From the NCBI GenBank assembly GCA_028538565.1, contig JAPQWN010000002.1, forward strand, positions 81,486,583 to 81,550,582: 64,000 nucleotides of DNA, written 5' to 3'. A model generated the notes under the pieces. That model did no database searches, was not told where the DNA came from, and saw only the letters and a list, made by a program, of their open reading frames with translations. Positions 44,697-56,213 of this stretch are shown one piece after another; the first letter of the stretch is position 1, and each line of letters starts with the position of its first letter. Origin of the DNA: Umbellularia californica. Its lineage: Eukaryota > Streptophyta > Magnoliopsida > Laurales > Lauraceae. Both the position numbers and the translations under genes were made by a program.

Positions 44697-47490
44697 TGAC
44701 TCAATATCCACATTTGACCTTTTAACTTCAGATTGTATACTGGGTTGATGAAGAAGTTGGCCGTTTTCTTTTCAGGGATCTGCACAGTACTGCCACATTC
44801 CAGTTATTTGAGGTGGTAGGTATTTGCTTGTCACTGAGAGAAAACTCTTTTTTTATTTTTCCCATCCAAGCATCAGTAAAACAAGTTGTCTGTGCATAAG
44901 TTTGGATGGATACAATGACTGGCTTGGTAAATAATTTCCTTTTTGAGTCCCAAGATGCCTTGTTTAATGCATTTTTAAGGTGAATAAGCTATGCAATAAG
45001 CTAGACATTGACACTCTCTTGTACAAGCTTTACCTATGTCATCGCATGAAAATTCATGCTCATATGTGCGGATGTCGGTTTAAGGGTTGAAAGAGCACAC
45101 TAGAGGCTAATTAGAAGCACCAATCAAAAAGAAAAAATGAGAGAAATTAAGAAAAAGGAATTAGCAATGCTTTTAACTATTCAACCTTATTTTCATTATA
45201 CATGACTTTTCTGTACAGAGAATAGGCAATGGATCGGGTGTTAAGCCTGAGAGGGCAACATTTGGTATGACTTAAGGCTCATCAAGTTATTAGAGTAATT
45301 GGATTGATGGATGTTGCACCAACCAGATGAAATATATATGTTAGTGGGAAGATATGTTGGTTTTAATGACTTACACTTGGAATATGTTTTACACACAAGA
45401 TCATTCCTCATAAATTCTGTTGCGGGATTAAGGTTCCTACTCATGAAATTATAGCATTTGACAGTAAAAGAAATGATGGTATTAGGAAAATGTATGCATC
45501 ATGTGTTCTGTATAGTCATGAATAAAAGTAACTAGAGGGATTCTCTTTATGTTATCTACTGTTTCCTTGCATTAATGCACGCAAAAATCCAATTCCTTCA
45601 TGGGAATGATTGGCCCAAATGATCAACTCTAGAAATATATACTAAAATTCAGCATTGCTAGGCATAGATAACACTTAAGCAACAAAGACCTTATTCAAAT
45701 GAGTCAGGGATGCTTTTATAGTTCTTTTTTTTAGGCACTGTCCTCTATCTTGTTTTTCTTCTTCGATTGGAACTGCTAGAGTTTGTTTCACTTTGAACAC
45801 AAATATGATAACTTGAATGAACTCTGGAACCCTCTAGCATTGTAGAATTTCTCATTATGCTCACCTCTAATTTAAAAATTCTCCATAGCAGGGCCCACTT
45901 TAGTAGCATTGAGAGAATTCAATTGGTTATACTTTGGAGTGGAATGGGGCCCACCATGGGTGTGAATTTCATGGAGAGAGGGATGGACGTCCAAGGGTTC
46001 TCTTGGAATAAGTCTTTCATATCTTCACAACACCTAAGAGATAAGAGTTTCTTTGAACTTGTGCAATCAATGGAGACTGTGTGGCCCACCTTGGCCGACC
46101 ATGAGAAGGCGACCTCTCTTGGTGGTTCTTTGCAATTTTCTCTTTCTATCTCTTTTTCTTGTATAGGACTCTGCTGTACTTTGGACTCTGAGAGACTCGA
46201 GAGATCATGACTTGGAAGCTTCTGGAATTCTTCAAGATGAGAATTAAGAGAGTGTTGGACGTCTAGGGGTCCTTGCATTTTAGATTTTAAAGACATCTAT
46301 CCCTTTATGCAAAAGTCTTCTAATTTCTGGACCATCTTTGGAAATTTCTTGGAAATCTCCTGGCATTATCTTATTAGAATAATTTGAGTGCAGCAAATGA
46401 AGTGTGGACCCTCCTGTCTTGGGTGTGCACATGTGTGAGCTCCCACATGGGTAGGTGTGTGGGGTCCAATCTTCATCTCTTTTCATTTTCAACTTCCATC
46501 TTCACCGCGGGGCCCAAATCTTGATCTTTTGTGCTTATGAGTGGGTCCCAGGCAAGAGTTCTGATGCCAGTAGGATTCCTAATCCAACTAGGGCTTCTTT
46601 TTTTTATTTAATTCGGTGGCTCTCAATTTCGCATTTCTTGCAGAAATGAATAGAGTTTGACTATGAGTAGAATTCTAGTGTAAATGGGATTCCTTATGGA
46701 GAGTCCTCATCAAACTAGGATTCCTTCAAATTTTCAAAAAAAAAAAATAATAATAATAAAATAATAATGACCCTAAAGATGCAATGGATGATGACTTGGG
46801 TTATTTCATGGAGAAAACTGTGTAATTTTATGTGAAAAGACATTTTACCCCTAAAGTCACAAATGCATGAATGCAGACCTGTTTCACATGAAATTACAAC
46901 ATAGGATGTCATTGGATATGATTTGACCTTAAAAGCTAATGATAATGAAAATTCATAACATTTCATTGGAAATTAGGGTTTTGCCAGAAAGATTCTCGGA
47001 AATTGGAGTTCCAGAAAATACACTTTTCATGATTTTATGTAAAACATGTGATTTTTTTTAAGAATTATGCATTAAAACACTACAATGGACTGCAGTATGT
47101 ATAAATCATGATTTTTACCTAATCAATGCAATTTAGCATGGATGTCCTTAAAATAACCCATATTACACATATAAAAGTGCAGTTTCAAGGACTTATCAGT
47201 GGCTCAGTTTTTTGGGTTGGCCACTTTTTTATAAACTGTATACGTCTTTCTATATGAAACTTAAATATATAATGGGACGGAAATACATACTTTGCTTTGG
47301 TATTTGTACAGGGAATAATGTATGTGATTATATGCCAAGTCTCATAGGTTATTTGTTAAATGAGGTTCGAACGCATAATCGTCACAGTGGACTTCGATCT
47401 TTGGGCATAAAGGGCGGAAATTTTTAATTAGCACTAATTCTCACCCCAGATCCGGTTTAACCACTAATTGGGTTCGTTGCTATGACAGAG
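44697..47490. other. 3' flank and intergenic DNA, no gene recognised
   Basis: The first few hundred bases are the likely 3' UTR of the coiled-coil gene. Farther on, scattered GGGCCCACC words (45890-46500) and a near-repeat of AGGATTCCTAATCCAACTAG (46573, and a variant near 46700) suggest decayed repeats. An (AAT)n-rich run lies at 46739-46768. Confidence 0.5.
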
Positions 47491-49450
47491 TAGTATCGGA
47501 GCAATGGATGGTTTCTAAGGGGAAAATTTATAGAAATCAAAGGGTGCGTGTGAAGACTCGTTAGCTTTAGTTGTTTGCTGGCTTTGGTTTTATCGTCATT
47601 AGTTTGCATGCTAGTATTGAGTCTCTTAGGACCTGACTTTATCTATTTTGTAGTACATATTAGTAGTTGCTATTTTGGTAGTTCGTGGATTTTCGGATGC
47701 TTTTCCAGAAGAGACTCTGGATTTGCCACCTATGCGTGAGTTAGATTCCACGAAAGAGCTACTACTAGGTACCACACAGATTTCACGAAGGACCCGTACA
47801 GGATGACCCTACAGAATTGAAAGAACAAAAGATTTAGAAGATCTGCTAGATATGGTTTCATCAGACCAAGTGTATCACCGTGGGGAACTTTAGTGTTGTT
47901 TCTGTAAAAGAAGGACGGGTCCATGAGAATGTGCATTGACTACAAGTAGTTGAATCCGGCGACAGTAAAAAAAAAAGTACTCATTTCCTAGAATTGATGA
48001 GTTGTTTGATCAGCTACAAGGAGCTTAGTTCTTCTTGAAGACTGATCTTCAATCTGGTTATCATTACTTGCGTGTTACAGAGGAGGATATTCCTAATAAA
48101 ACATTTCGGACGAGATATGGCCGTTTTGAGTTCCGTGTTATGCCATTTGGGTTGATAAACACACAAAGAATATTTATGGCGATGAACAAAATATTTGCTC
48201 TGTACCTCGATCAGTTTATGGCTATTCATTGATTATGTTTGGTTTGTTCCAAGTCTAAAGATGAGCATCAGCATCAATTGAGAACATCATTGTAGCTATT
48301 GAGAGACAACCAATTGTATGTCAAATCGAGTAAGTGCGAGTTCTTGTTAGAGTACGTTGCATTCATAGGTCACATGATTTCCAAGGAAGGTTTGTCAATG
48401 GATTTTAAGAAGATAGATGCAGTTATTAGTTGGGGCAGTCCACAGAATGCAGTAGAAGTCCGCGGTTTTCTAGGTCTTGCATGCTACTACTGGAGGTTTG
48501 TGAAAGGGTTTTCTACCATTGTAGCCCCTCTTACAAAGTTGACAAGAAAGAATGCATCGCTTGTTTGGACAAATGAGTGCAAAAAGAATTTCCAAGAGTT
48601 AAAGACCAGATTGACTACGACACTCATTCTTCCTTTGCCATCAGGTAGTGGTGGATTCGTTGTTTACAATGACGCGTTAGGAGTTGGTTTGGGTTGTGTT
48701 CTTATGCAAAATGACTGGCTGAAAGCATATGGTTCGAGACATCTAAAAGACCATGAGAAAAAGTATGCTACACATGATTTAGAGCTTGTAGCCATAGTGT
48801 TTGCCTTGAAAATATGGAGACATTACCTAAACGGTGAAAAGTTCTAGGTGCACTTAGACTACAAGAGCCTATAGTATCTGTTTACACAAAATGAGTTGAA
48901 CAACAGACAACAGAGGTGGATAGAGTACATCAAAGATTATGATTTTCTTATCAAATACCACCCTGAGAAGGCCAACGTGGTAGCAGATGCATTGAGAAAG
49001 AAGTCACCGTTCAGTGGATGTATAGTGCCTGAGTGGCTTTGAATAGAGCAGTTTAGAGATATGGATGTTGAGCTATTGCCTATCAGTGACAGAGTGATGA
49101 TGGCTAGTATGAGTGCATGGGAGCCAGAAATAGTCACCAGGATTAGAGAATTGTCAAAAGGATGACCCAGAGCTGCTGCGTATTGTTGAGCATATAGGTG
49201 ACAAGCCAGACTTTAGATTGATTGATGGAATTTCGTATTTCAATGATTGGTCGTGCATGCCAGATGTGTATGACATAAAGACAGAACTAATGACAAATGC
49301 ACATCATATATACTAGATATTCTATTCATCTAGGGTACCGCAAAGATGTATCAGAATTTTAAGAATCATTACTAGAGGATGAACATGAAGAATAAGACTG
49401 AAGAATTTGTCTCTAAGTGTTATACATGTCAGGTGATCAAGAGTTTGAAA
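47491..49450 (+). pseudogene. Ty3/gypsy (Del/Tekay-like) deletion derivative
   Basis: TAGTATCGGAGC at 47491-47502 resembles a tRNA-Met primer site. Only 200 bp later the sequence already encodes the region just before RT (LDLPPMRELDS, then PRIDELFDQLQGA). RT continues with KTDLQSGYHYLRVTEEDIPN and RVMPFGLINTQRIFM, RT thumb/RNase H with SKCEFLLEYVAFIGHMISKEGL, GFLGLACYYWRFVKGFS and DALGVGLGCVLMQN, then YHPEKANVVADALRKKS and part of the integrase zinc finger (CYTCQVIK). It stops at about 49450. Gag and protease are deleted, and the integrase core is missing. Several stops are present (for example 48232-48298). Confidence 0.85.
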
Positions 49451-49487
49451 GGTAACGCACTTACCAGGTTGGCAATCAATCGTCGGT

Positions 49488-49703
49488 GAGATGGAGGATA
49501 TGCTGGCCCGGACGTGGCTAATTGACGGATGTGGAGAGAGCTGGCTAGCTGTGGAGAGAGCTGGAGACCAAGGTAGCACAGCAAAAACTTTCGATCGCCT
49601 GTAGAGATGGAGGATGTGCTGGGCCGGACTTGGAGAGAGCTCACTAGCTGTGGAGAGAGCTGGAGAACAAGGCAGAAGAGGAAAACTTTCGATTGCCAAG
49701 AGA
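49488..49703. repeat. two-copy tandem duplication, about 115-bp unit
   Basis: Both copies start GAGATGGAGGAT(A/G)TGCTGG and end in AACTTTCGAT(C/T)GCC (49488 and 49603). Within each, GTGGAGAGAGCTGG also recurs. It directly follows the gypsy fragment. A G14 run is at 49764-49777. Confidence 0.8.
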
Positions 49704-49881
49704 GGAAGAGACGAAGGCGGAGGAGCTTTGCCTGCTTCGATTAGGGCTTTTCAACTGAAAGAAGGGGGGGGGGGGGGTGGGGTGGGATATAGAAGGGGCA
49801 GGATCATCGAAAGTTTTTGCTGTGAGCCACTTAAAGCAAACGTTGGTTTCGCACGGTTGAGCTTATGCTCACCTAAGCTTG

Positions 49882-49936
<55 letters not shown>

Positions 49937-49939
<3 letters not shown>

Positions 49940-50117
49940 GGATATTCATATGCATCCATCCCTCACCATTTTTGGTGAGGGACACCCCTTTTGGGGAAGG
50001 TTTGAAGTACAAAAGTGTTTTTGTACCTTACATAAAGTACACTTTTGTACTTCAAACTTTCCCAAAAGGGGTGTCCCTCACCAAAAATGGTGAGGGATGG
50101 ATGCATAGGAAGACCCC

Positions 50118-50119
<2 letters not shown>
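49937..50119. mobile_element. near-perfect palindromic MITE
   Basis: The arms 49949-50018 and 50037-50107 are reverse complements with few mismatches (TGCATCCATCCCTCACC..., ending at a loop near TTTTGTACCTTACATAAAG). A transcript would form a hairpin of about 70 bp. Confidence 0.85.
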
Positions 50120-50159
<40 letters not shown>

Positions 50160-50165
50160 CACGGT

Positions 50166-50526
50166 AATATTCAGGTGATAACTAGTTCTCACATGTCATA
50201 TGAGAACTTTTTTGTAGGGCCCAATTGTGGGCCCCATTTGGGGATAGGATCGGCAGGGGGGAGATGGAAAGATCTATGTGAGAGCACCATAAGTATCAAA
50301 TTTGACCCCAAACCCATGCCCCTAACCCCTTCATCCGTGGCCCACAAGATCTATGTGATACAACCCTCGAGCCAACGGTTTAGTTCATTCGGATGTGTGC
50401 CAATCCTTTGGATAAGTGACTATCAGGGGGGTTCCCAATTGGTTGCTAGGTTTGGATGGGTTGTTAGTTGGGCCCTACAAAAAAGTTTTCATATAATAGG
50501 TGAGAACTACTTCTCACTTGAATATT
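50166..50526. mobile_element. MITE with AATATTCAGGTGA ends, copy 1
   Basis: The TIRs are about 55 bp: left AATATTCAGGTGATAACTAG through CTTTTTTGTAGGGCCCA; right is the complement (TGGGCCCTACAAAAAAG through TTCTCACTTGAATATT). Confidence 0.85.
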
Positions 50527-50534
50527 TTCCATAC

Positions 50535-50592
<58 letters not shown>

Positions 50593-50593
<1 letters not shown>

Positions 50594-50976
50594 AAGGGAG
50601 AGAGAGGGGCTCTTTTAAGCTTGAGCTTCGGAGAAAATGTCGTAAGCTCATGCTTGTGGGGTTCACCCGTCCATCCAAATGGACCAAACACATGATCCCC
50701 TACTTTGCATATGTCCACCAACTTTTGGTCAGATCTGAATTTACTGGACCGTTGGATCGAATAGGTATCGATCCGATTGAACTGTTGACCATTAACTTTT
50801 GGGCCCATATATGGAGATGATAGAAATCATGACTGGGGTTGATTTTTTGTATAGAGGAGGATTCCAGGGAGTCCTTGAAATCCACCCTATCCTCATCTCC
50901 ATATAGGTCCCTAGGTGGGCCCCACCACACACTTGAGCTTACATTATCCTAAGTTTGAGTTTAGGAGAGTTGGCCC
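50593..50976. mobile_element. MITE-like block between (TA)n tracts
   Basis: The ends are weakly inverted, sharing GTAAGCTCA near 50642 and TGAGCTTACA near 50933. The same end sequence (TTGAGCTTATGCTCACC) also lies left of the first (TA)n at about 49856. Confidence 0.5.
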
Positions 50977-51000
50977 CATATATATATATATATTTAGGGA

Positions 51001-51358
51001 AATATTCAAGTGAGAACTAGTTTTCACCTATTTTATGAGAATTTTTTTGCGAGTCCCAAATAGCAACCCATCCAAACCTAGCAACCAATAGGAAACCCCC
51101 TGATAGTCACTAATTCTAAGGATTGACATACATATGAATGGACTGAACCGTTGGATCGAGGGTTGATTTTTTTTTAGTATGAAGCCATTAAACTTGTGGG
51201 TCACGAATGAAGGAGCTAGGGGCATGGGTTTGGGGTCAAACTTAATATTTTGTGTGGTCTCACGTAGATCTTTCCCTCCCCCTTGGTCTCATTCCCAAAT
51301 GTGGGCCCCATAAAAAAGTTCTCACATAATATGTGAGAACAGTTCCCACCTGAATATT
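51001..51358. mobile_element. MITE with AATATTCAAGTGA ends, copy 2 (inverted)
   Basis: This is a reverse-oriented relative of 50166-50526. GCAACCCATCCAAACCTAGCAACC here is the complement of sequence near 50440-50470, and GGGGCATGGGTTTGGGGTCAAA matches the complement of 50305-50330. Confidence 0.85.
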
Positions 51359-51387
51359 ACAATATATATATATATATATATATATAT

Positions 51388-52902
51388 GCTCAACCCAATC
51401 TTGAACCAATTCAAATTGTATTAAGCTGAGGTCAAATCCCACTTCACTTGACTGCATTGTGAGACTTGCCTGAACCATCTGACCTGAATTTAATTCTCTG
51501 ATTGAGTGGTGAATTGCCTCAGTTAAGGTTAGATATTTAAATTTTTGAGCTTGATTATGATTTTCACAGGGTATAAAATTACTTGAAAAGGAATACTTTT
51601 TTGTTTATTAGCTTTAATTCCTTTGTATCTTCTAATATGCAATTACAGCTTTTGGGGCCGGCCCAAGGTGGATCCTGTTTTGGGCCTGATAATTTAAACC
51701 TTTCATGCCATCTGACCCATGACATTGAGTGTTAGATTTCTTTGCAAATGGCATTCTTTGGATAAGCATGCAAAACACACCACCCATGTTTTAATCTGCA
51801 ACAATCTCCATGGACAACATCGGCTAGGAGATCAAATCAATGTACACGCCCATGTGTATAGACAATTATAGGAATGTTTTAAAAGCCGGACGAGACCATG
51901 AGCCTATGGAATGGATAGCTCACTTCCACCTTGCCGGACCATCAGATTAAACCTGACCCAACCATGATGTGAGCATAATAAAAAGAAAATTTTAAATAAT
52001 TAATGGTGGGTCCAATCCATTTAACCGATGGTTTTTTTGGTTTTTGACTAGTATTATGATCTTGATTTAACTTGACTTGTAAAGATACCGGTTCCACACA
52101 TACTTGAGAAGAGGAAGCCCATTGCAGGAAGGAGAGCCTACATATTTGGAAAGACAAACCTACACATGTGGGAAGAGTGGCATGTCTATAAGTAGATCCT
52201 CGGCCAGCCGGGTGAGATATAGGGTTGCCAGCCAAGTGGGAAACCTCTTTTAAAACAATTAATGGTTCATTTATAATTTGGGAAAGTAGGTTGAATTTGG
52301 ATACCTCATGCTCGAGCGTGAACTTGACCTGTAATGGTGTTTGAAGATTCAACTTCCCAGCCTGACCCAAACTTGAGAGAGCCCAACACAAATCTGACAT
52401 TTAGTTAAGTTGGGCACAGGCCCAAGTTTGCACTTGGCACCAATTTTGTGGGATTGCTCCCATCTGCAGTCACCATGTGACACTTTCCTAGATCCGAAAG
52501 ATCCCAACATTTGACGGAAACAGTAGACTTTGTCCTTCTGACTTTCCGTTTAGGCTAAAGCAATCCAGATCGTTGTTTGACCGTTTTGTCTCTTTCCTGT
52601 TTCTACTTTACAGGTAATACCCAATCTTTCTGTGAAACTACTAAGTTTTTGCCCTCTTTCCATGAACCTATTGTAAGTGAGTCTACTTGTCATAATTCGG
52701 ATCTGGGTCAAGTTATAGTTGGGCAACTGCAACACCAGGCTCCTTCCTTTTTACTCTTAGAGCCTCCTACCCCTACTCACCCAATGGATGTGGATGATAG
52801 AAAAAAAAAATGTTGAGCCGAGCAAAGCCAGTGTAGCCCATGGCAAGTGCAATGCAATTCTTGTAATTTTTTCAAAGCTAAGGGTCCCTTTCTAGCACTT
52901 AT
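51388..52902. other. intergenic, no gene recognised
   Basis: Open frames here (for example 51942-52400 minus and 52577-52816 plus) have no domain that I recognise. No repeats stand out. Confidence 0.5.
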
Positions 52903-52910
52903 TATAAATA
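52903..52910 (+). promoter_or_regulatory. TATA box of the oxidase gene
   Basis: TATAAATA lies 61 bp before the ATG at 52971. That leaves room for a 5' UTR of about 30 bp if transcription starts near 52940. Confidence 0.6.
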
Positions 52911-52970
52911 AAGAGAGCAGGATGCGAACAAGGCTACATTACATGGTTAGAACCAAGATTTTAGTTCAAA

Positions 52971-55900
52971 ATGGAGGTGTTGCACTTGCATCATCACCAG
53001 CACCGAGCAACCTTGCTACTGCTATCCCTCCTCCCTCTCCTCTCTCTTACCTCAGTAGCCCAAATCTCTGATGGGGAAGGAGTTCCTGCCTTCCCTTCCA
53101 TGCCCAACCTCGGCCATGACCCTCTCCAGCCCCATCGTTTCCAAGCCAGTTTTGAGGCAGGCATGGGTGGTGGTGAGAAAGAAAGCGATCAGGCAGACAC
53201 AGGTGCGAAGGCGGTGAAAGCGCCCGATTATGAAACGGAGTACGCCGGGGGGTGGGAGATGGTGAACGTGAACGTGGGTGTTGCATCAATGCACATGCAG
53301 TTGATGCCTCTCACAGACAAGGTCATATTCTTCGACGCCACCTACTATGGTGCCTCGGCGCTTCAAATGCCCCCCGGAAACTGTAGAACCTATGTTGCCA
53401 ATAACACCAAGAAAGAGGACTGTTGGGCTCACTCTGTCGAACTTGACATCAACACAGGAAAAGTTCGGCCACTCAAGGTCCTGATCACTTTTAATTTTTC
53501 CCCTCAAACAGACACAAAACACATACACACATACAAGGTTTTTTCACCTACAAGCAATCTAGATACTGCTTACATGAAGGCCAGATCATGGACCACATCT
53601 AGATAGATCTAGGGGAATGCAACATGAATTAGAGTTGTGCAAAAATAGCAACCTCTCATTAGACTAATCTAATATTTGATCTAATGGCCTTAAAAGTTGA
53701 AATACTTTTAACTATATAGTAATTTGAGATTAGACTAAATAGTTTTCTAAGTTAAAAATTCTTGACTATTAGGGACCTTGTATGCTCGACCGCACATTAA
53801 TTTATATTTGGGTCAATCTTAATCTATAAGAATATAGGGTTATGTTCGGCTTATAATTAGAGGGACAGCAAATCTTGGCCCCTTATTGGACCCACTTGGA
53901 ACCATACAAATTTAAATTAGGGGCTTTTCTTTTTAATTCTATGAAAGGTCAGAGGGCATTTCTTTAGAATTAGTAGCAGAGCTCATCTAAATGATTAGTG
54001 TTTTTGCAAGTACAAAGGTGAAATCTATTCATCTCTAATTAATCCTTGATAACTGTGTATCCATGTTTCTCAGGGTTCTATGTTTGTATTTCTCCCTTGT
54101 AGATTTGTACTCTGTACATGTCACATAGAGAGTTAATGGCCCCCAAATCATGGCACCCACTAAGTAGATTGCTTGCCATCTAGTCAGGCCAGTATTCTCA
54201 TCCGATGGGCAAATTTAGGAAAGAAATGAGAGTAGAAAAGAAAAGAGTAAAAAAACAGAGTCATAAAAAAAAAAAAAAGAGTAGAAAAAATAACTTAGAG
54301 AAAAGAGAGTGGGACAAAAATGTTGTAAGACCCACCCGATGAATGGAGGCCCATGGGCCAAAAAAATCATTCATTGGTTCCAAAAATGAGAAGTATATAT
54401 AGTGTTGAGTGCATTTTATGATGAAACTGCTAATAGAGAAATTTAAGAAGATTGGATATGCTATAATAACTATAAATTGGTTATTGGTCATATATTTATA
54501 CATTACATCTTTTCCATGGTGAAGCTCCTCACAATACAAAAATAACTTTTCTACAGGTCCAGACTGATACATGGTGCTCATGTGGTGGTCTTGCTCCAGA
54601 TGGAACTCTAGTCAATGCAGGTGGGTGGTCCGATGGATACAAGGCATTACGTTTAATAAGATCATGTGACACCTGTGATTGGCAAGAATTTCCAGTTTCC
54701 TTCTCAGCAGAAAGATGGTGAGGTTTTAAAAACTCATCTGTTACTGAGTTTTGTCATTGGTTCATTCTTAAACTCAAAGCCTATCGGAATTCTATTCCCA
54801 ACACCTTTATATACAGTGACGACGGACAATTTTATATATTTAAAGAGATCATAAAATCAATTGAAAATGTGAAGATTGATGAATCTCTTCTTTTTTTTTT
54901 TTTTTTGAAAATTTCCTGATGTTAGTTCTTGAAAAAGAAAAAGATGGTCTAACAAATTGTAATCAGTCAAGAGTTGATACATAGTTCATCTGCATAAGGA
55001 GTTGAGAAAGAAGAGTGAAGAGGAATAAAGTTAAAAGGTAAAATCAAAAGAAAGAGAAAAAAGAGGGAGTTGAGAGTAAAGGCAATTGGAAAAAAATTAC
55101 TCCTCCCTTGTTTGTCATTTAGTACCTTTTAGGGTAGCTTTTGGTCATTTCAGGCCTTTACTTTGAACCCCTTTAGCTCATCTTTTCTTTTGACTCAACC
55201 ACTTAATCTTATTTCATTTTAGCACTCATGCAAACAAACATGCTTGAGTTTCATCGCAGATAAGAAGCATTTTCTTGGAGTACAATTGTATTTTATATAT
55301 AGAGGATTTAACAGGAAAAAACACTTTATACACACATGTTTTGCGATCAAACACTTTAACAAGTGGGGCACCGATTAGAACAATTTGGTCCAATTTTCAT
55401 TTTTTTTTTCACAGATTTGGCACATCGTCGGCGCTGACCTTATTTACACTAAATAAGGTTGGCAATGACCTTGTCCAGTGTAAATAAGGTTGGCGATGAC
55501 CCTTTCCAGTGTAAATAAGGCTTTATTCATTGTAAATAAGGTCGGCGATGACCAAGTCCAGTGTAAATGAGGCCTTATTCGATGTAAATAAGGTCGGCAT
55601 TGACGATGTGCCAAATAGGTTAAAAAAAAAAAAAATTGGGCCGAATTGCTCTAATTGGTGCCCCACTTGCTAAAGTGTTTGATCGCATAACACGTACGCA
55701 TAAAGTGATTTTTCCAGTTAAATCCTCTTATATAAATATATATATATATATATATGTATGTATCTGAAAAGTATCCTTTGAGGACGGTCCTCATAGTGAC
55801 GACCGCATATTGGGGCCCACTTTATGACCGATCCAAATGTACAGCATATACACATGCAGGTAATTGATCGAATGATCTACATAATTAGGGTAATTGCCAA

Positions 55901-56162
55901 ATCCGAAAGTTCCTTATTCATAACAAGGCGGCTAATAATGTTTTTATAATAGCAACTATTTTTAGAATTAGGATCCTTTGCCAATTTTTATCCATGGTGA
56001 TGTGGCGGACCGTAATTGATTCACTAATGATCACCATGGGAAAAAGCCTGAAAGGAGTGGTACTCTTATTTTTTTAAGTTCCAACTCAAAGTGATATTAA
56101 TAAAGCAAGATAAATGAACAAATTATATGTTCGAAATAATAATCATGTTATATATATGTGTG

Positions 56163-56213
<51 letters not shown>

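Larger units (their letters stand above)
49884..51387. repeat. five (TA)n microsatellites alternating with MITEs
   Basis: (TA)n tracts lie at 49884-49936, 50121-50158, 50531-50592 (with CA/GT interruptions), 50978-50992 and 51362-51387. Between them lie four MITE-like blocks: 49937-50119, 50166-50526, 50593-50976 and 51001-51358. Blocks two and four are inverted copies of one family. The pattern resembles Micron-type MITEs, which are known from rice to insert in (TA)n. Confidence 0.85.

Noticed and set aside
50464..50820. Frames with Tyr-Ile repeats around (TA)n
   Set aside because: They are translations of microsatellites within MITEs.
51942..52400. 152-codon minus-strand frame
   Set aside because: No recognisable motif, no promoter or splice context.
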